Assembly: GCF_000186865.1 (NCBI RefSeq)
Contig: NW_008705574.1
Location: 922,705-965,899, forward strand
Reading direction: 5' to 3'
Origin: Aureococcus anophagefferens
Lineage: Eukaryota > Sar > Pelagophyceae > Pelagomonadales > Pelagomonadaceae
DNA: 43,195 nt
Shown here: positions 1 through 7,644 of the stretch, in pieces
How the letters are laid out: each line of letters begins with the position of its first letter
Numbering within the stretch: the first letter of the stretch is position 1
The notes under the pieces: generated by a model
What the model saw: only the letters and a program-made list of their open reading frames with translations
What the model was told of the DNA's origin: nothing
Databases searched by the model: none
Translations under genes and position numbers: made by a program

Positions 1-399
1 GTCGGCGCCGTCGTCGAGCGCGAGATCTCGCTCGCGGGCAACGCGTCCAAGGTCGCCATCGCGGGCTTCTCCCACGGCGGCGTCGTCGCCATGTACACGG
101 CGCTCACGAAGCTCTCCCAGCCGCTGGGCTGCTGCGTCGCCGTCGGCGGGCCGCCCGTGCTGCCCCAGCTCCTCGGCCGCAAGATCAAGCCCCACCTCCG
201 CGACACGCCCGTCCACTGCCTCGGCGGCGCCGCCGACGCGACCTTCCCGGCGTCGGACTGCAAGCACGTCGTCGACTCCGTCCTCTCCGCGGCGCTCCCC
301 GCGGCGAACTTCAAGGAGATCCCCTACGGCCAGCACGAGGTCGGCGGCCTCGAGATCGGCGCGCTCGCCGACGTCTTCGCCGACAACGTCAAGCTCTAG
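1..399 (+). CDS. Acyl-protein thioesterase / carboxylesterase-like hydrolase, C-terminal part
   Basis: The frame is open from base 1, so the gene begins outside the window; 132 residues remain before the TAG at 397-399. Seen: the nucleophile elbow GFSHGG at about residues 22-27, matching the GxSxGG motif of the acyl-protein thioesterase/phospholipase family of alpha/beta hydrolases. Further on, a GGAADATFP stretch sits where the family has its acid residue, and GQHEVGG where it has its catalytic histidine. Family members hydrolyse thioester or ester bonds, for example removing palmitate from proteins in the cytosol. The order and spacing of Ser, Asp and His support the fold; the substrate cannot be told. 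The first complete codon read is GTC at base 1, so an intron boundary upstream cannot be excluded. Confidence 0.7.
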   Translation, partial: VGAVVEREISLAGNASKVAIAGFSHGGVVAMYTALTKLSQPLGCCVAVGGPPVLPQLLGRKIKPHLRDTPVHCLGGAADATFPASDCKHVVDSVLSAALPAANFKEIPYGQHEVGGLEIGALADVFADNVKL

Positions 400-503
400 G
401 CGGCCCAAGACTCCACCGGCGCCGGCGCCGGCGTCGCGGCGGCCGACTCCCCGACTCTCGCCCCCCCCCCCACTCGCGCCGTCCATACCCCTCTTACGAG
501 CGC

Positions 504-1374
504 CTACGCCTCCGCCGCGCCGCGCTCGACGGCCGCGGCCGCGCCCGCGGCGCCGGCGATGACGTGGGGGTTGGTCGGCTCGAGGGCGAGGAGCCGGTCC
601 CAGAGCGCGAGGGCGGCCTCGGCGTCGCCGGCGACGCGCGCCGCGTTCGCCGCCGCCGCGATCGCGTTCGGGTGGTCCGGCCACCGCTCGAGGTACTGGT
701 CGTAGAGGATCCGCGCGACGTGGATACGTTTTCCCACGAACGAGGCGGCCGTCCGCAGGGCGTCGCGCCGCGCCGCGTAGGCGTCGGCCGCCGCGTAGGC
801 GTCGGGGAGCGCGGTCGCGAAGCCGGAGAGTTGGCAGAGGGCCGCGTCCATGGCGGAGGGCCGCGCCTCCCGGCCGCCGAGGCGCCGCGCCGCCTCCTCG
901 GCGAGGCTCCGCGGGTCCGGCCGGCCGGCGTAGCGCTCGCCTGTGTGGAAGAGGCTGGTCCGAACCGTTCGATGACGCTCACATTGAAGTCGGGTTGAAG
1001 ATTTGATGTCCACGCGGGCGCTCGCAGGCGGGCCCGCAGAACTCGAAGACGGGCTCGGCGCCGGAGTCGACGGGTCGCGAGAGCCGCGTCGTCGAGCCCA
1101 TCGCCGCGCCGCACGCGTCCGGCGCGTCCGCGCAGGAGAGGCGGTAGACGCGCCCGGGGAACGCGCGGGCCACGGCGCCCCAGAGCTCGCCGAGCGGGCC
1201 GCAGGTCCCGGGGAACATGTCGCACCCGCGAGGCAGGACCATGAGGGCCAAGGGTTGGTGCGTCGCGAGCAAGGCGTCGAGCTCACTCTTGTCGCGACAC
1301 AGCGGCGCGGTCGGGGCGGAGGAGGTTTCCTGGATTATGATCGCCGCAATCGCGAGCAAGCGTTTGAGAGCCAT
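504..1374 (-). CDS. Secreted thioredoxin-fold protein with TPR-like tail, interrupted by an introner
   Basis: Two exons, 1374-1014 and 940-504, give 265 residues. The N-terminus (MALKRLLAIAAIII, then ETSSA) looks like a signal peptide. Residues about 25-130 resemble a thioredoxin fold: a hydrophobic strand LALMVLPRGC, a cysteine pair spaced CxxxxxxC instead of CxxC, the helix GPLGELWGAVARAFPGRVY, then EPVFEFC and a closing RYAGRPDPRSLAEEA typical of the last strand and helix. The C-terminal half is alanine-rich helix with TPR-like spacing (YLERWPDHPNAIAAAANAAR). The altered cysteine spacing argues against ordinary PDI oxidase activity. The intron 941-1013 is a shortened family A introner; splicing at GTGGAC joins the exons in frame and leaves four extra codons. 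Assignment to the fold is moderate, function unknown. Confidence 0.6.
941..1017 (-). mobile_element. Introner A1, 77-bp internally deleted copy
   Basis: Bounded by perfect 8-bp duplications GCGCTCGC (933-940 and 1018-1025). Ends CTGTGTGGAAGAG and, inverted, CCGCGTGGACATC resemble the family A termini. Only the terminal TTCAACCCGACTTCAATG block and the adjacent CGAACGGTTCG stretch remain; the roughly 120-bp middle of the full copies is missing. Sense orientation in its host gene. Intron GT at 1013, AG at 941. Confidence 0.85.
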
Positions 1375-1497
1375 CTTGCCTCAGATTGTGGAGATCTCAC
1401 GTCATGCCGGGTGCAACCATTCTAAAGTTGGGTGCATGAAAAGTGAAGTACTTCCGTTCACGATGGCCATGCTGCAACCACTCTGGGCTGCGCCTGA

Positions 1498-2363
1498 ATG
1501 GACGCCATGCCGACGTCCTACTACTCCTACGCGCGGCGGCGGCACAGCTCCGGCCCCGGCGCCTGCGCCGTCGGCTTTTTTTTCGCGGCGGTCTTCGCCT
1601 ACCTCTTCTTCGTGGCCTCGTCCATGGCCGCGGGCCCCCTGTCCCTGACGCTGCCCGAAAAGGACAGCTACGAGGTGCGGGACTACGCGACGCGCGCGAC
1701 CTACAGCGCGCGCGACGGCAGCGTCTTCTACGGCGACGCGCGCGAGCGGCGCGCGCCCGCGGCGCCGTTGCCGGGCGACGCCTACGAGCAGGTCGCGCGG
1801 GGCATGCCCGTCGCCCGCGTCGACGTCGCGCTCGCGCGCGGCGACGGGCGAATGCTCCTGGTCCAGCGCGCGCGCGAGCCCGCGCGGGGCCTCTGGTGGT
1901 GGCCCGGCGGGCGCCTGCGTTTCGGAGAGACGTTCTTCGAAGCCGCCGAGCGGATCATCCGCGACGAGGTCGGCGCCGAGGCCGAGGCGCGCGCGGTCCT
2001 GCTGACGACGAACGCGTTCTTCCCCGAGAGCGCCGGGGGCGGCGCGGCGCAGACGGTCAACGTGCTCGTCCTCGCGGCGCTGACGGACGACGCGCCCGCG
2101 GATTCTCTCGAAATCTGCGGCGACCGGCCGGGCCCGTGTCGCGCGCGCGGCGTCCGCTCCGTTCCCGCGCGCGTCGACGCGCGCCCCGCGCAGGCCACGA
2201 CGGCGCCTTCGGCCGCTACCGGTGGGCGGAGGTCGACGCCGAGCGCGGCGGCGACCCCTACGTCGCCGCGGGCCTCGCAGCCGTGGGGCGCGTTCGCGCC
2301 GAGGCGCGGACCGAGGCGCGCGACCCTCCCCTGGAGCCCGGAGCGGCGACGGCCGTCATCTAG
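1498..2363 (+). CDS. Nudix hydrolase, GDP-mannose mannosyl hydrolase-like, membrane-anchored
   Basis: Exons 1498-2137 and 2194-2363 give 269 residues if the 56-nt intron (GTCGCG...GCGCAG) is removed; without it the frame runs into low-complexity sequence. Residues about 24-43 are hydrophobic (GFFFAAVFAYLFFVASS), a signal anchor. The Nudix box starts at WWWPGGRLRFGETFFEAAER and continues IIRDEVGAE; it follows Gx5Ex7REUxEExGU except that the first Glu of RE is Ile and a later Glu is Asp. The WWWPGG lead-in and the late FGRYRWAEV segment resemble GDP-mannose mannosyl hydrolases, which cleave GDP-sugars to GDP and sugar. The changed box residue may alter metal binding. The intron was chosen because only this GT gives the correct phase into the RYRW segment. 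ATG 1498 is the first; ATG 1507 is an alternative. Confidence 0.7.
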
Positions 2364-2608
2364 AGCTCGTTATCTGGCGTTCGGTCGCGTCTGCCGCCGT
2401 CGGAGGTCGGTGGGACGGCGTCGTTCGCGAGTGCTCGTGTCGTTGTCGCGCTGAGAGTGGGGGGAGGGGGGCGCGTGTCATTGTTTCGTGGTGCGGTCGT
2501 GGGGCGGTCGTCTTCGGGACCGGGGACCGCGGAGGCTTGGAGTGCGAGAGGAAGGAGAGGAAGACGGTAGGTAGGCGCGGGCGAAAGGAGCGAAGGAGAG
2601 GGTCGAAC

Positions 2609-4742
2609 CTAAAAGGCCGGGTAGCCGCCCATGCCCTGGTAGCCCTGCTGCTGCTGCATCTGCTGCTGCTGCATCTGCTGCTGCTGCATCATCTGCTGCT
2701 GCATCTGCATCTGCTGCGCGTAGTCGCCCTGCGCGTAGTTCGCGCCTGCGGAGGACGGGATCGGCGCCGCGACGCGAGAAAAAAAAACGACGCGGGCGTC
2801 GCGGACTCATCTGCTGCTGGAGGTGGGCCTGCTGGAGCGCGGCCTGCTGCTGCTGCATCTGCTGCTGCTGCATCTGCGCGTAGTCCGCGGGCGGCCCCGC
2901 GGCGCCGCCGGCGGCCATCTGGCCCGCCTGGGGCAGCGACCCGCCGCCCATCTTGACCTGGATGAGGTACTGGGCCATCTGGATCTGGTCCGGCGTGCCC
3001 GTCACGGTGACGAGGCGCATGGGCATGCCCGGCACCTGTGTGCAAATCAACCAGTGAGCTGGGACGTCGGGGCCGAACTTCAGAATTCTCTAGCTCGGTC
3101 AAATCGAAGTCGATTCGGCTGATTTTTGGACGAATCGATTGCTCTCAGCGAGTTCTCGAAGCACGGCGGAAGTGCTCGTGTCGAACCGTTCGATTACGCG
3201 CACATTGAAGTCGGGTTGAAGATTCGATTTCCACACAGCCCGGCACGCTCTGCGCGATGTCGACCTTGGCCTGCGACATCTGGCGGATCTGGTTGATCGT
3301 CGCGCCCGCGCGGCCGATGACCTACGCGCGCGTGGGACGTCATCGCGAACCGCGCCGCTCCCGCCGCGCGTCGCGCGCGTCGAGTCCGAACGTCGCGCGC
3401 ATCGACGTCGATTCGAGCTCGAGAAGTTTTGATCGCCCCCGAACCAGCGGGTTGTTTTCGAGCTCGAGAGAAGTGCCCCCCCCCCCCCCCCGAACGTGAC
3501 GTCCCGCGCGGCCGCGCGGACCGCGCCCATGGACTCGTTGGGGACCTGGAACTGGACGGGCATGGTGCCCGGCGCGAGCGGCGGCGCCATGCCCGGCCCG
3601 CCGGGCCCGCCCGGCCCGCCCGGCGGGAACTGGCCCGGGGGCATGCCCGGCACGGCCATGCCGTAGCCCGGCATGCCCATGCCGCCCATCTCCGGCGCGC
3701 GCGCCGCGCCGGCCGGCGTCTCCTCGAGCTTGTGGACGATGAGCGTGAACGCGCCCATGACCTGGTCGATGGACCCGGAGACGACGCACTTGCGCACGTC
3801 CGGGTCGCCCACCACCACGTCCTCGGGCGCGCCGACCTTGACCGTCGCGCCGGAATCCTGGCGCACGCGGTTGATCGACGCGCCCGCGCGGCCGATGAGC
3901 CCCCCGGTCTTGTTCCGGGGCACGAGGACCACGGCCTCCACCACCCCGCCGACGGCGGGCATGGCCACGCCTAAGGCATCCACGACCGCCGGCGAGTTGG
4001 CCACGATGTGGCTGAGGACCATCTGGAAGGCCGCGTAGACCGCTCCGAAATCGCCCGAGAACGACACGACGCGCTCCGCGGCGAGGCCCGCGCCGCCCTG
4101 GGCCGCGGCGACGTGGGCCGACACGGCCTGGGCCTCGCTCACGTCGACCTGGGCCTTGGACGTCTCGCGGATGTGCTTGATCATCGCGCCGCCCTTGCCG
4201 ATGACGATGCCGCACTTCGCGTTCGGCAGGAGCACCTTGAACTCGATGGTCCGCCCGGCGAGGGCCTGGAGCGTGTACTGGGCCATGGGCGCCATGGGCG
4301 GCGCGGCCATGACGCCCATGCCGGGCCGCGGCATGCCGTCGGGCGACGACGGCGCGAGCGCGCCCGACGCCGCGGCGACGGCCGCGGCCGCCGCGCCCGC
4401 GGCGTCGGGCGCGGGGGGCTCGCCTATAGTTAAGGGGGTGGTGTTTCCGGGGGGCGGGGGCGCGCGGGGGACGCGGCGCCGCGTGCCGCCCTCGCTCGCG
4501 TCGCCGGGCGCCTCGCCGGCCTCGGAGCCCGCGTCGTCGCCGCCGGCGTCCGGCGCGGGCTCCGCGGGCTCCGGCGCGTCGCCCCCGGCGGGGGGGGCGG
4601 CGGCCGCGGACTCCTCGGCGTCCGCCAGCGTGTCCTCCGTCTTCAGATCCTCCGCGCGGGCCTTCTTGGCGGCCGGCGGGCTCCCCGGCGCGTCGAGCGT
4701 GTGTTTGACCGCTTTCGGCTCTGCGGGTTCCTCCGCACTCAT
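2609..4742 (-). CDS. Triple KH-domain RNA-binding protein (PCBP/NOVA type) with Gln-rich tail
   Basis: Four exons, 4742-3522, 3321-3235, 3035-2807 and 2745-2609, close every frame exactly and give 557 residues. The N-terminal 160 residues are acidic, alanine- and proline-rich. KH1 (about 167-250) has GIVIGKGGAMIKHI, KH2 (about 266-340) GGLIGRAGASINRV, KH3 (about 400-475) GAVIGRAGATINQI; all carry the GxxG RNA-binding loop. The tail (about 485-550) is Gln-rich with QQQM repeats. Such proteins bind C- or U-rich RNA in splicing, stability or translation. KH3 is split by intron 3322-3521 immediately before its VIGRAG loop, and by introner A2 (intron 3036-3234), which duplicates VPG and adds four residues. 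Intron 2746-2806 has ordinary GT-AG ends. Stop TAG at 2611-2609. Neighbour upstream is divergent. Confidence 0.88.
2645..2718 (+). repeat. CTG/CAG trinucleotide repeat
   Basis: Interrupted CTG and CAT triplets on the + strand encode the Gln/Met-rich tail of the KH protein on the - strand. A second shorter run lies at about 2811-2875. Such tracts often vary in length between strains. Confidence 0.9.
3036..3238 (-). mobile_element. Introner A2, full-length 203 bp
   Basis: Perfect 8-bp duplications CCCGGCAC (3028-3035, 3239-3246). Termini CTGTGTGCAAATC and inverted CTGTGTGGAAATC. Sense orientation in the KH gene. Intron runs 3234 to 3036; the first four element bases plus the duplicated target stay in the mRNA as 12 nt. 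Confidence 0.92.
3322..3521 (-). mobile_element. KH gene intron with inverted ends, possible further introner family
   Basis: A 200-nt GT-AG intron. Near its ends lie 13-bp inverted sequences, GCGTGGGACGTCA at 3330-3342 and TGACGTCCCGCGC at 3497-3509, one mismatch apart. Two CGAGCTCG palindromes and a run of 16 C (3476-3491) are inside. A stretch around 3401-3434 resembles part of the family A core (ATCGAC, TCGA, GAG, GTTTTGA in order). No clear target duplication is visible, so this is only a candidate. Confidence 0.45.
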
Positions 4743-5127
4743 ACAAGGGCGGGAGCAACCGGCGGACCTCCTCCGCGAGTGCCTCGGCTGCCCGACACGC
4801 CCCGACCGCTGACGGAAGAGACGGCGCGCAAGACGCGGTACTGAGCGACTGTCGGTCGTCTCGAGGAGATCAGCTCGGGGAGCGAGTCGCTCGTGCGGTG
4901 CACTGCAACAATCAATCAAAGGGGCAGCGTGCACGGCACTGCCGCGATGTTCAAATAGCCCACGTTACCCGAAGAACTTGAAGATCAATTTTTCGCCCAG
5001 ATCGCAGGACAACACACACCGAGCTTTCGCGGCATTCTCATCGACGGCGACTGTCAACTGTCGCAATTGTCGAATCCGCGACACCGCACCTCCCGCAACA
5101 ACACAAAACCAACAGCAAGCGGCAAGG
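4743..5127. promoter_or_regulatory. Divergent intergenic region between KH and cysteine-repeat genes
   Basis: The 385-bp stretch must hold both promoters. It is less GC-rich than the genes between about 4900 and 5120. No recognisable TATA box at a fixed place; a GATGTTCAAAT sequence lies near 4945. No gene seen. Confidence 0.4.
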
Positions 5128-5560
5128 ATGCGCCGCGCGGCGCTCGCCCTCCTGCTCACGGCAGCCCTCGCGAACAAGCAGGGGAAGCGGGGCAGCCCCC
5201 GGCGCCCGCTCGCCCAGCGCCGCGCCGCGCCCAAGACGACGCGCCGCGTCGCCGTGCCCCACGACGCGCCCGCGCGCACGCTGTCGGCGGCCAAGGCCGC
5301 GCCGGCCCACGAGGCGCGTCGAGCTGCGGCGAGTGCGAGGTCGAGGAGGAAGACGAGGACGAGGGCTGTGTCGATAGCACCTCCTGGTACTCGAAGAAGT
5401 CCAAGTACGACTGCGACTACGTCGCGAAGAAGCCGGAGGATCGCTGTTCGCTCAAGGACGACGACAAGGTGAAAGGTAAGGACGCGTGCCCGTCGAGCTG
5501 CGGCGAGTGCGAGGAGGACGTCCCCGTCCCCGCGCCGGTCCCCGCGCCGACGGCGGCGCC

Positions 5561-5592
<32 letters not shown>

Positions 5593-5901
5593 CGTCCTGC
5601 GCCGACTCGACGTCCTGGTACTGGAAGAAGAGCAAGTACGACTGCGACTACGTCGCGAAGAAGCCGGAGGATCGCTGTTCGCTCAAGGACGACTACAAGG
5701 TGAAGAGCAAGGACGCCTGTCCTTCGAGCTGCGGCGAGTGCGAGGAGGCGGAGACGTGCGTCGACAGCACGTCGTGGTACTACAAGAAGAGCAAGGAGAC
5801 GTGCTCCGACTACGTCTCCAAGAAGAGCAAGAATTGCAAAAAAGGACGAGTTCAAGGTCAAAGCCGAGGAGGCCTGCCCGATGACCTGCGGCGCGTGCTA
5901 G
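5128..5901 (+). CDS. Secreted ShKT-like cysteine-repeat protein, frame broken
   Basis: ATG 5128 starts MRRAALALLLTAALA, a signal peptide. From about 5370 there are repeats of CxDSTSWYxKKSK, CDYV, RCSLKD and ACPSSCGEC, six cysteines ending CxxxCxxC, as in ShKT-like domains found in many extracellular algal proteins. Two repeats are intact (5370-5510, 5599-5744), a third is at 5757-5901, and a lone CGEC end (5324-5336) precedes them. Acidic Glu/Asp linkers separate the repeats. Two frame changes occur: between the signal peptide frame and the repeats (about 5250-5335; a 41-nt GT-AG intron 5283-5323 would fit, unproven), and at the six-A run 5838-5843, where removal of one A would restore the repeat ending at TAG 5899-5901. 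Role unknown; the family is not necessarily toxic. Confidence 0.65.
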
Positions 5902-5998
5902 GCGCGCCGACCCCGCGGCACGCGGCAGACGGCGCGCGGCTCGACGCCGCCGCCCCTCCGCCGACGCCGCCACCGACCGACCCCCCGACCCGACAAGA

Positions 5999-6156
5999 CC
6001 CCGACCCCGGCGTGGTAACACATCATGCCGGTGAGAAGCGCGGGGGGGCTCGGGCCGCGCGGCGTTCGCGCGAACGGACCCCGACCCCGTCGGGGTAACA
6101 CATCATGCCGGCGAGAAGCGCGGGGGGGCTCGGGCCGCGCGGCGTTCGCGCGAACG
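5999..6156. repeat. 80-bp tandem repeat, two copies
   Basis: Copies begin near 5999 and 6079 with period 80 (CATCATGCCGG at 6021 and 6101). They contain TAACACATCATGCCGG, a G-run and the CCGCGCGGCGTTCGCGCGAACG half of the hairpin at 6133-6166. They lie between two convergent genes, in the 3' region of the selenoprotein gene. Confidence 0.92.
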
Positions 6157-6171
6157 CCGCGCGGCCGTCAT
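6129..6171 (-). promoter_or_regulatory. Candidate SECIS hairpin
   Basis: On the - strand, 24 nt after the selenoprotein stop, AUGAC (6171-6167) precedes a perfect 34-nt palindrome (6166-6133), then CGAG (6132-6129). UGAC opposite CGAG gives the U·G, G·A, A·G, C·C order of the SECIS non-Watson-Crick quartet at the base of a GC helix. The helix length to the loop is near the usual 11-13 bp if the UUCGCGCGAA part opens. The expected AA on the 5' side of the apical loop is absent, so the call is tentative. Confidence 0.4.
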
Positions 6172-6194
6172 GGGGGCCGCGCGCCGGAAACCGC

Positions 6195-6581
6195 CTAGTG
6201 CTTGCTCTTGCCGGCCTTGATCTGCGCCTCGTGGAGCTCGAGGAACGCGGCCTTCTCGTCGTCGGAGAGCGGCAGCGCCTTGCCGGCCTTGGCCGTGAGG
6301 CTCGTGACGAGTTCGTCGACCTCTTCGGGCCCCGGCTGCGGATTTTCCGCGCGGAAGCCGCCCTTGCTGTAGACCTGCGCGCCGTCGACGCGCACGAACA
6401 TCTTGCCCTTCTGCTCGATCTGCTCGGCGGTGGCCTCCACGGCGAACCCTTCGGATTTGAGGGTCGCGACGCGCGCGAGGACCGTCTCGCCGAACCAGGC
6501 GGCCTTGGGCTTGAAGGATCACGTGTGGCAGTACTCGATCTCGATCTTGACCGGCGCGGCGCGACTGAAGAGCGACCCCAT
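6195..6581 (-). CDS. Selenoprotein W-like (Rdx family) with in-frame UGA for Sec
   Basis: ATG 6581 opens a 128-residue frame only if the TGA at 6521-6519 is read as selenocysteine. The sequence around it is EYCHTU-SFKPKA, i.e. C18-x-x-U21, the redox motif of the Rdx thioredoxin-like family (SelW, SelT, SelH, SelV). After the TGA the frame continues smoothly through ATLKSEGFAVEATAEQIEQ and GKMFVRVDGAQVYSKGGF, the conserved beta-strand and the SKxxG end of the family, to TAG 6197-6195. Length fits SelW-type proteins. These small proteins are thought to act in thiol redox reactions. A conventional annotation would start late, at the Met of MEATAEQ (6440), and lose the active site. A SECIS-like hairpin follows at 6171-6129. 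Confidence 0.88.
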
Positions 6582-7057
6582 GGCACGACGGAGCGTGGCG
6601 GACGACGACGACGGAGAGCGCGGGGCAGCCCGACCTAGGTCTTCGGCCTTCAGGCAAGACTTGTGGCTGGGTTGAATAGAATGCCGAGTTTATGTTGCTG
6701 TTGAAGTTTTTGAGTTATTGGCTCTGCGCGCAAGACGACCGTGCCGGCTTTCAGATGCAACAAGAATTTTGCAAATCGGTGGCCATGGCGCCGAGATAGA
6801 GCTTGCCAAAGGTGCCCATCACCACTGGCGGAGCCCTCTTTGCCATCGATTTTCTCGAAAGCGTATCACGCCATTCGACTCGGGATCTTAAACAACCCAG
6901 CCACAAAGTCTTCGTGTCAAGCAAGCGGCGTGCACTAAAATTTTACTAAAAGTGCGGAGGGCTTGCATTTTCTGCCACAGTCGACACCGCGCGCGCGCGA
7001 GCAAGGCCAACCCGGCCGCCGCCGCCGGCGCGACGATAGGAGATCGTCGCCTCGACC
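6582..7057. other. Intergenic region, no gene seen
   Basis: 476 bp between divergently transcribed genes. Markedly more AT-rich at about 6660-6960 than its surroundings. A GTTGAAG sequence is at about 6693. Short open frames here have no recognisable protein pattern. Confidence 0.5.
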
Positions 7058-7585
7058 ATGGATCGACGCCTCCGACTCCTCTGGTGCTGCCTCGTCGCGC
7101 GCCGCGCCTTCGCAGACGGCGCGCCGGCATGGATCGGCATCAATGCCATCACGCTGGCGACGTCCGACATGGACGCCTCGCGCGCGTTCTACGCGAAGCT
7201 CGGCCTGAACTGCACCTACGGCTGCGCCGCGGGCAACTGGTCCACGTTCGGCGGGCCCGAGGGCGCGCTCCACAGCTTCCACGTGAACCTCTTCCCCGCG
7301 GCGGGCTTCGCGCCGCGGCGGGGCTGGGGCCGCGTCATTTTGTACGCCGCGGACGTCGACGACGTCTACCGCCGGGCCGTGGCCGAGGGCCTCGCGCCGG
7401 AGCACGCGCCGCGGGACGCGGACTGGGGCGAGCGCTACTTCCAGATCCTGGACCCCTCGGGCCACGAGATCGCCGTCGCGCATCCGCTCGGCGCCGAGCA
7501 GAGCGTGCCCCATCCCGAGGACGCGTTCAACGCCGCGATGGGCGTCCCGCTGGGCGTGCCCCCGCTGCGAGGCACGCCGGTCTAG
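7058..7585 (+). CDS. VOC-superfamily (glyoxalase/dioxygenase-like) protein, probably secreted
   Basis: 175 residues, no intron. The start MDRRLRLLWCCLVARRAFA resembles a signal peptide. Residues 24-150 show the paired beta-alpha-beta-beta-beta modules of the vicinal-oxygen-chelate fold: INAITLATSDMDASRAFYAK (strand, then helix), FHVNLFP, WGRVILYAADVDDVYRRA, and YFQILDPSGHEIAVAHP, with the terminal Glu of the last strand (HEI) in the metal-ligand position. Members include glyoxalase I, extradiol dioxygenases and resistance proteins, so the reaction cannot be assigned. ATG 7058 was chosen because it is the first in the frame that gives the hydrophobic leader. The next gene is convergent, 60 bp away. 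Confidence 0.78.
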   Translation: MDRRLRLLWCCLVARRAFADGAPAWIGINAITLATSDMDASRAFYAKLGLNCTYGCAAGNWSTFGGPEGALHSFHVNLFPAAGFAPRRGWGRVILYAADVDDVYRRAVAEGLAPEHAPRDADWGERYFQILDPSGHEIAVAHPLGAEQSVPHPEDAFNAAMGVPLGVPPLRGTPV

Positions 7586-7644
7586 GCCGCCTAAGGCCCG
7601 CCCTTTTCTCTGGCCGCGAGCTACGTTACGTAGCGGGCCCGGGC

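Noticed and set aside
2100..2137. TTCTCTCGAAATCTGCGGC in the Nudix gene resembling part of element C1
   Set aside because: Only about a dozen bases match, without ends or duplication; probably chance.
5128..5901. Calling the ShKT-like protein a toxin
   Set aside because: The cysteine pattern alone occurs in many non-toxic extracellular proteins of algae; nothing here shows toxicity.
5067..6098. A 343-residue frame over the cysteine-repeat gene starting at 5067
   Set aside because: Its N-terminus is low-complexity; ATG 5128 in another frame gives a proper signal peptide, and its C-terminus results from the A-run slip.
6102..6657. Long frames overlapping the selenoprotein gene
   Set aside because: They are GC-bias shadows; the UGA-containing frame alone matches a protein family.
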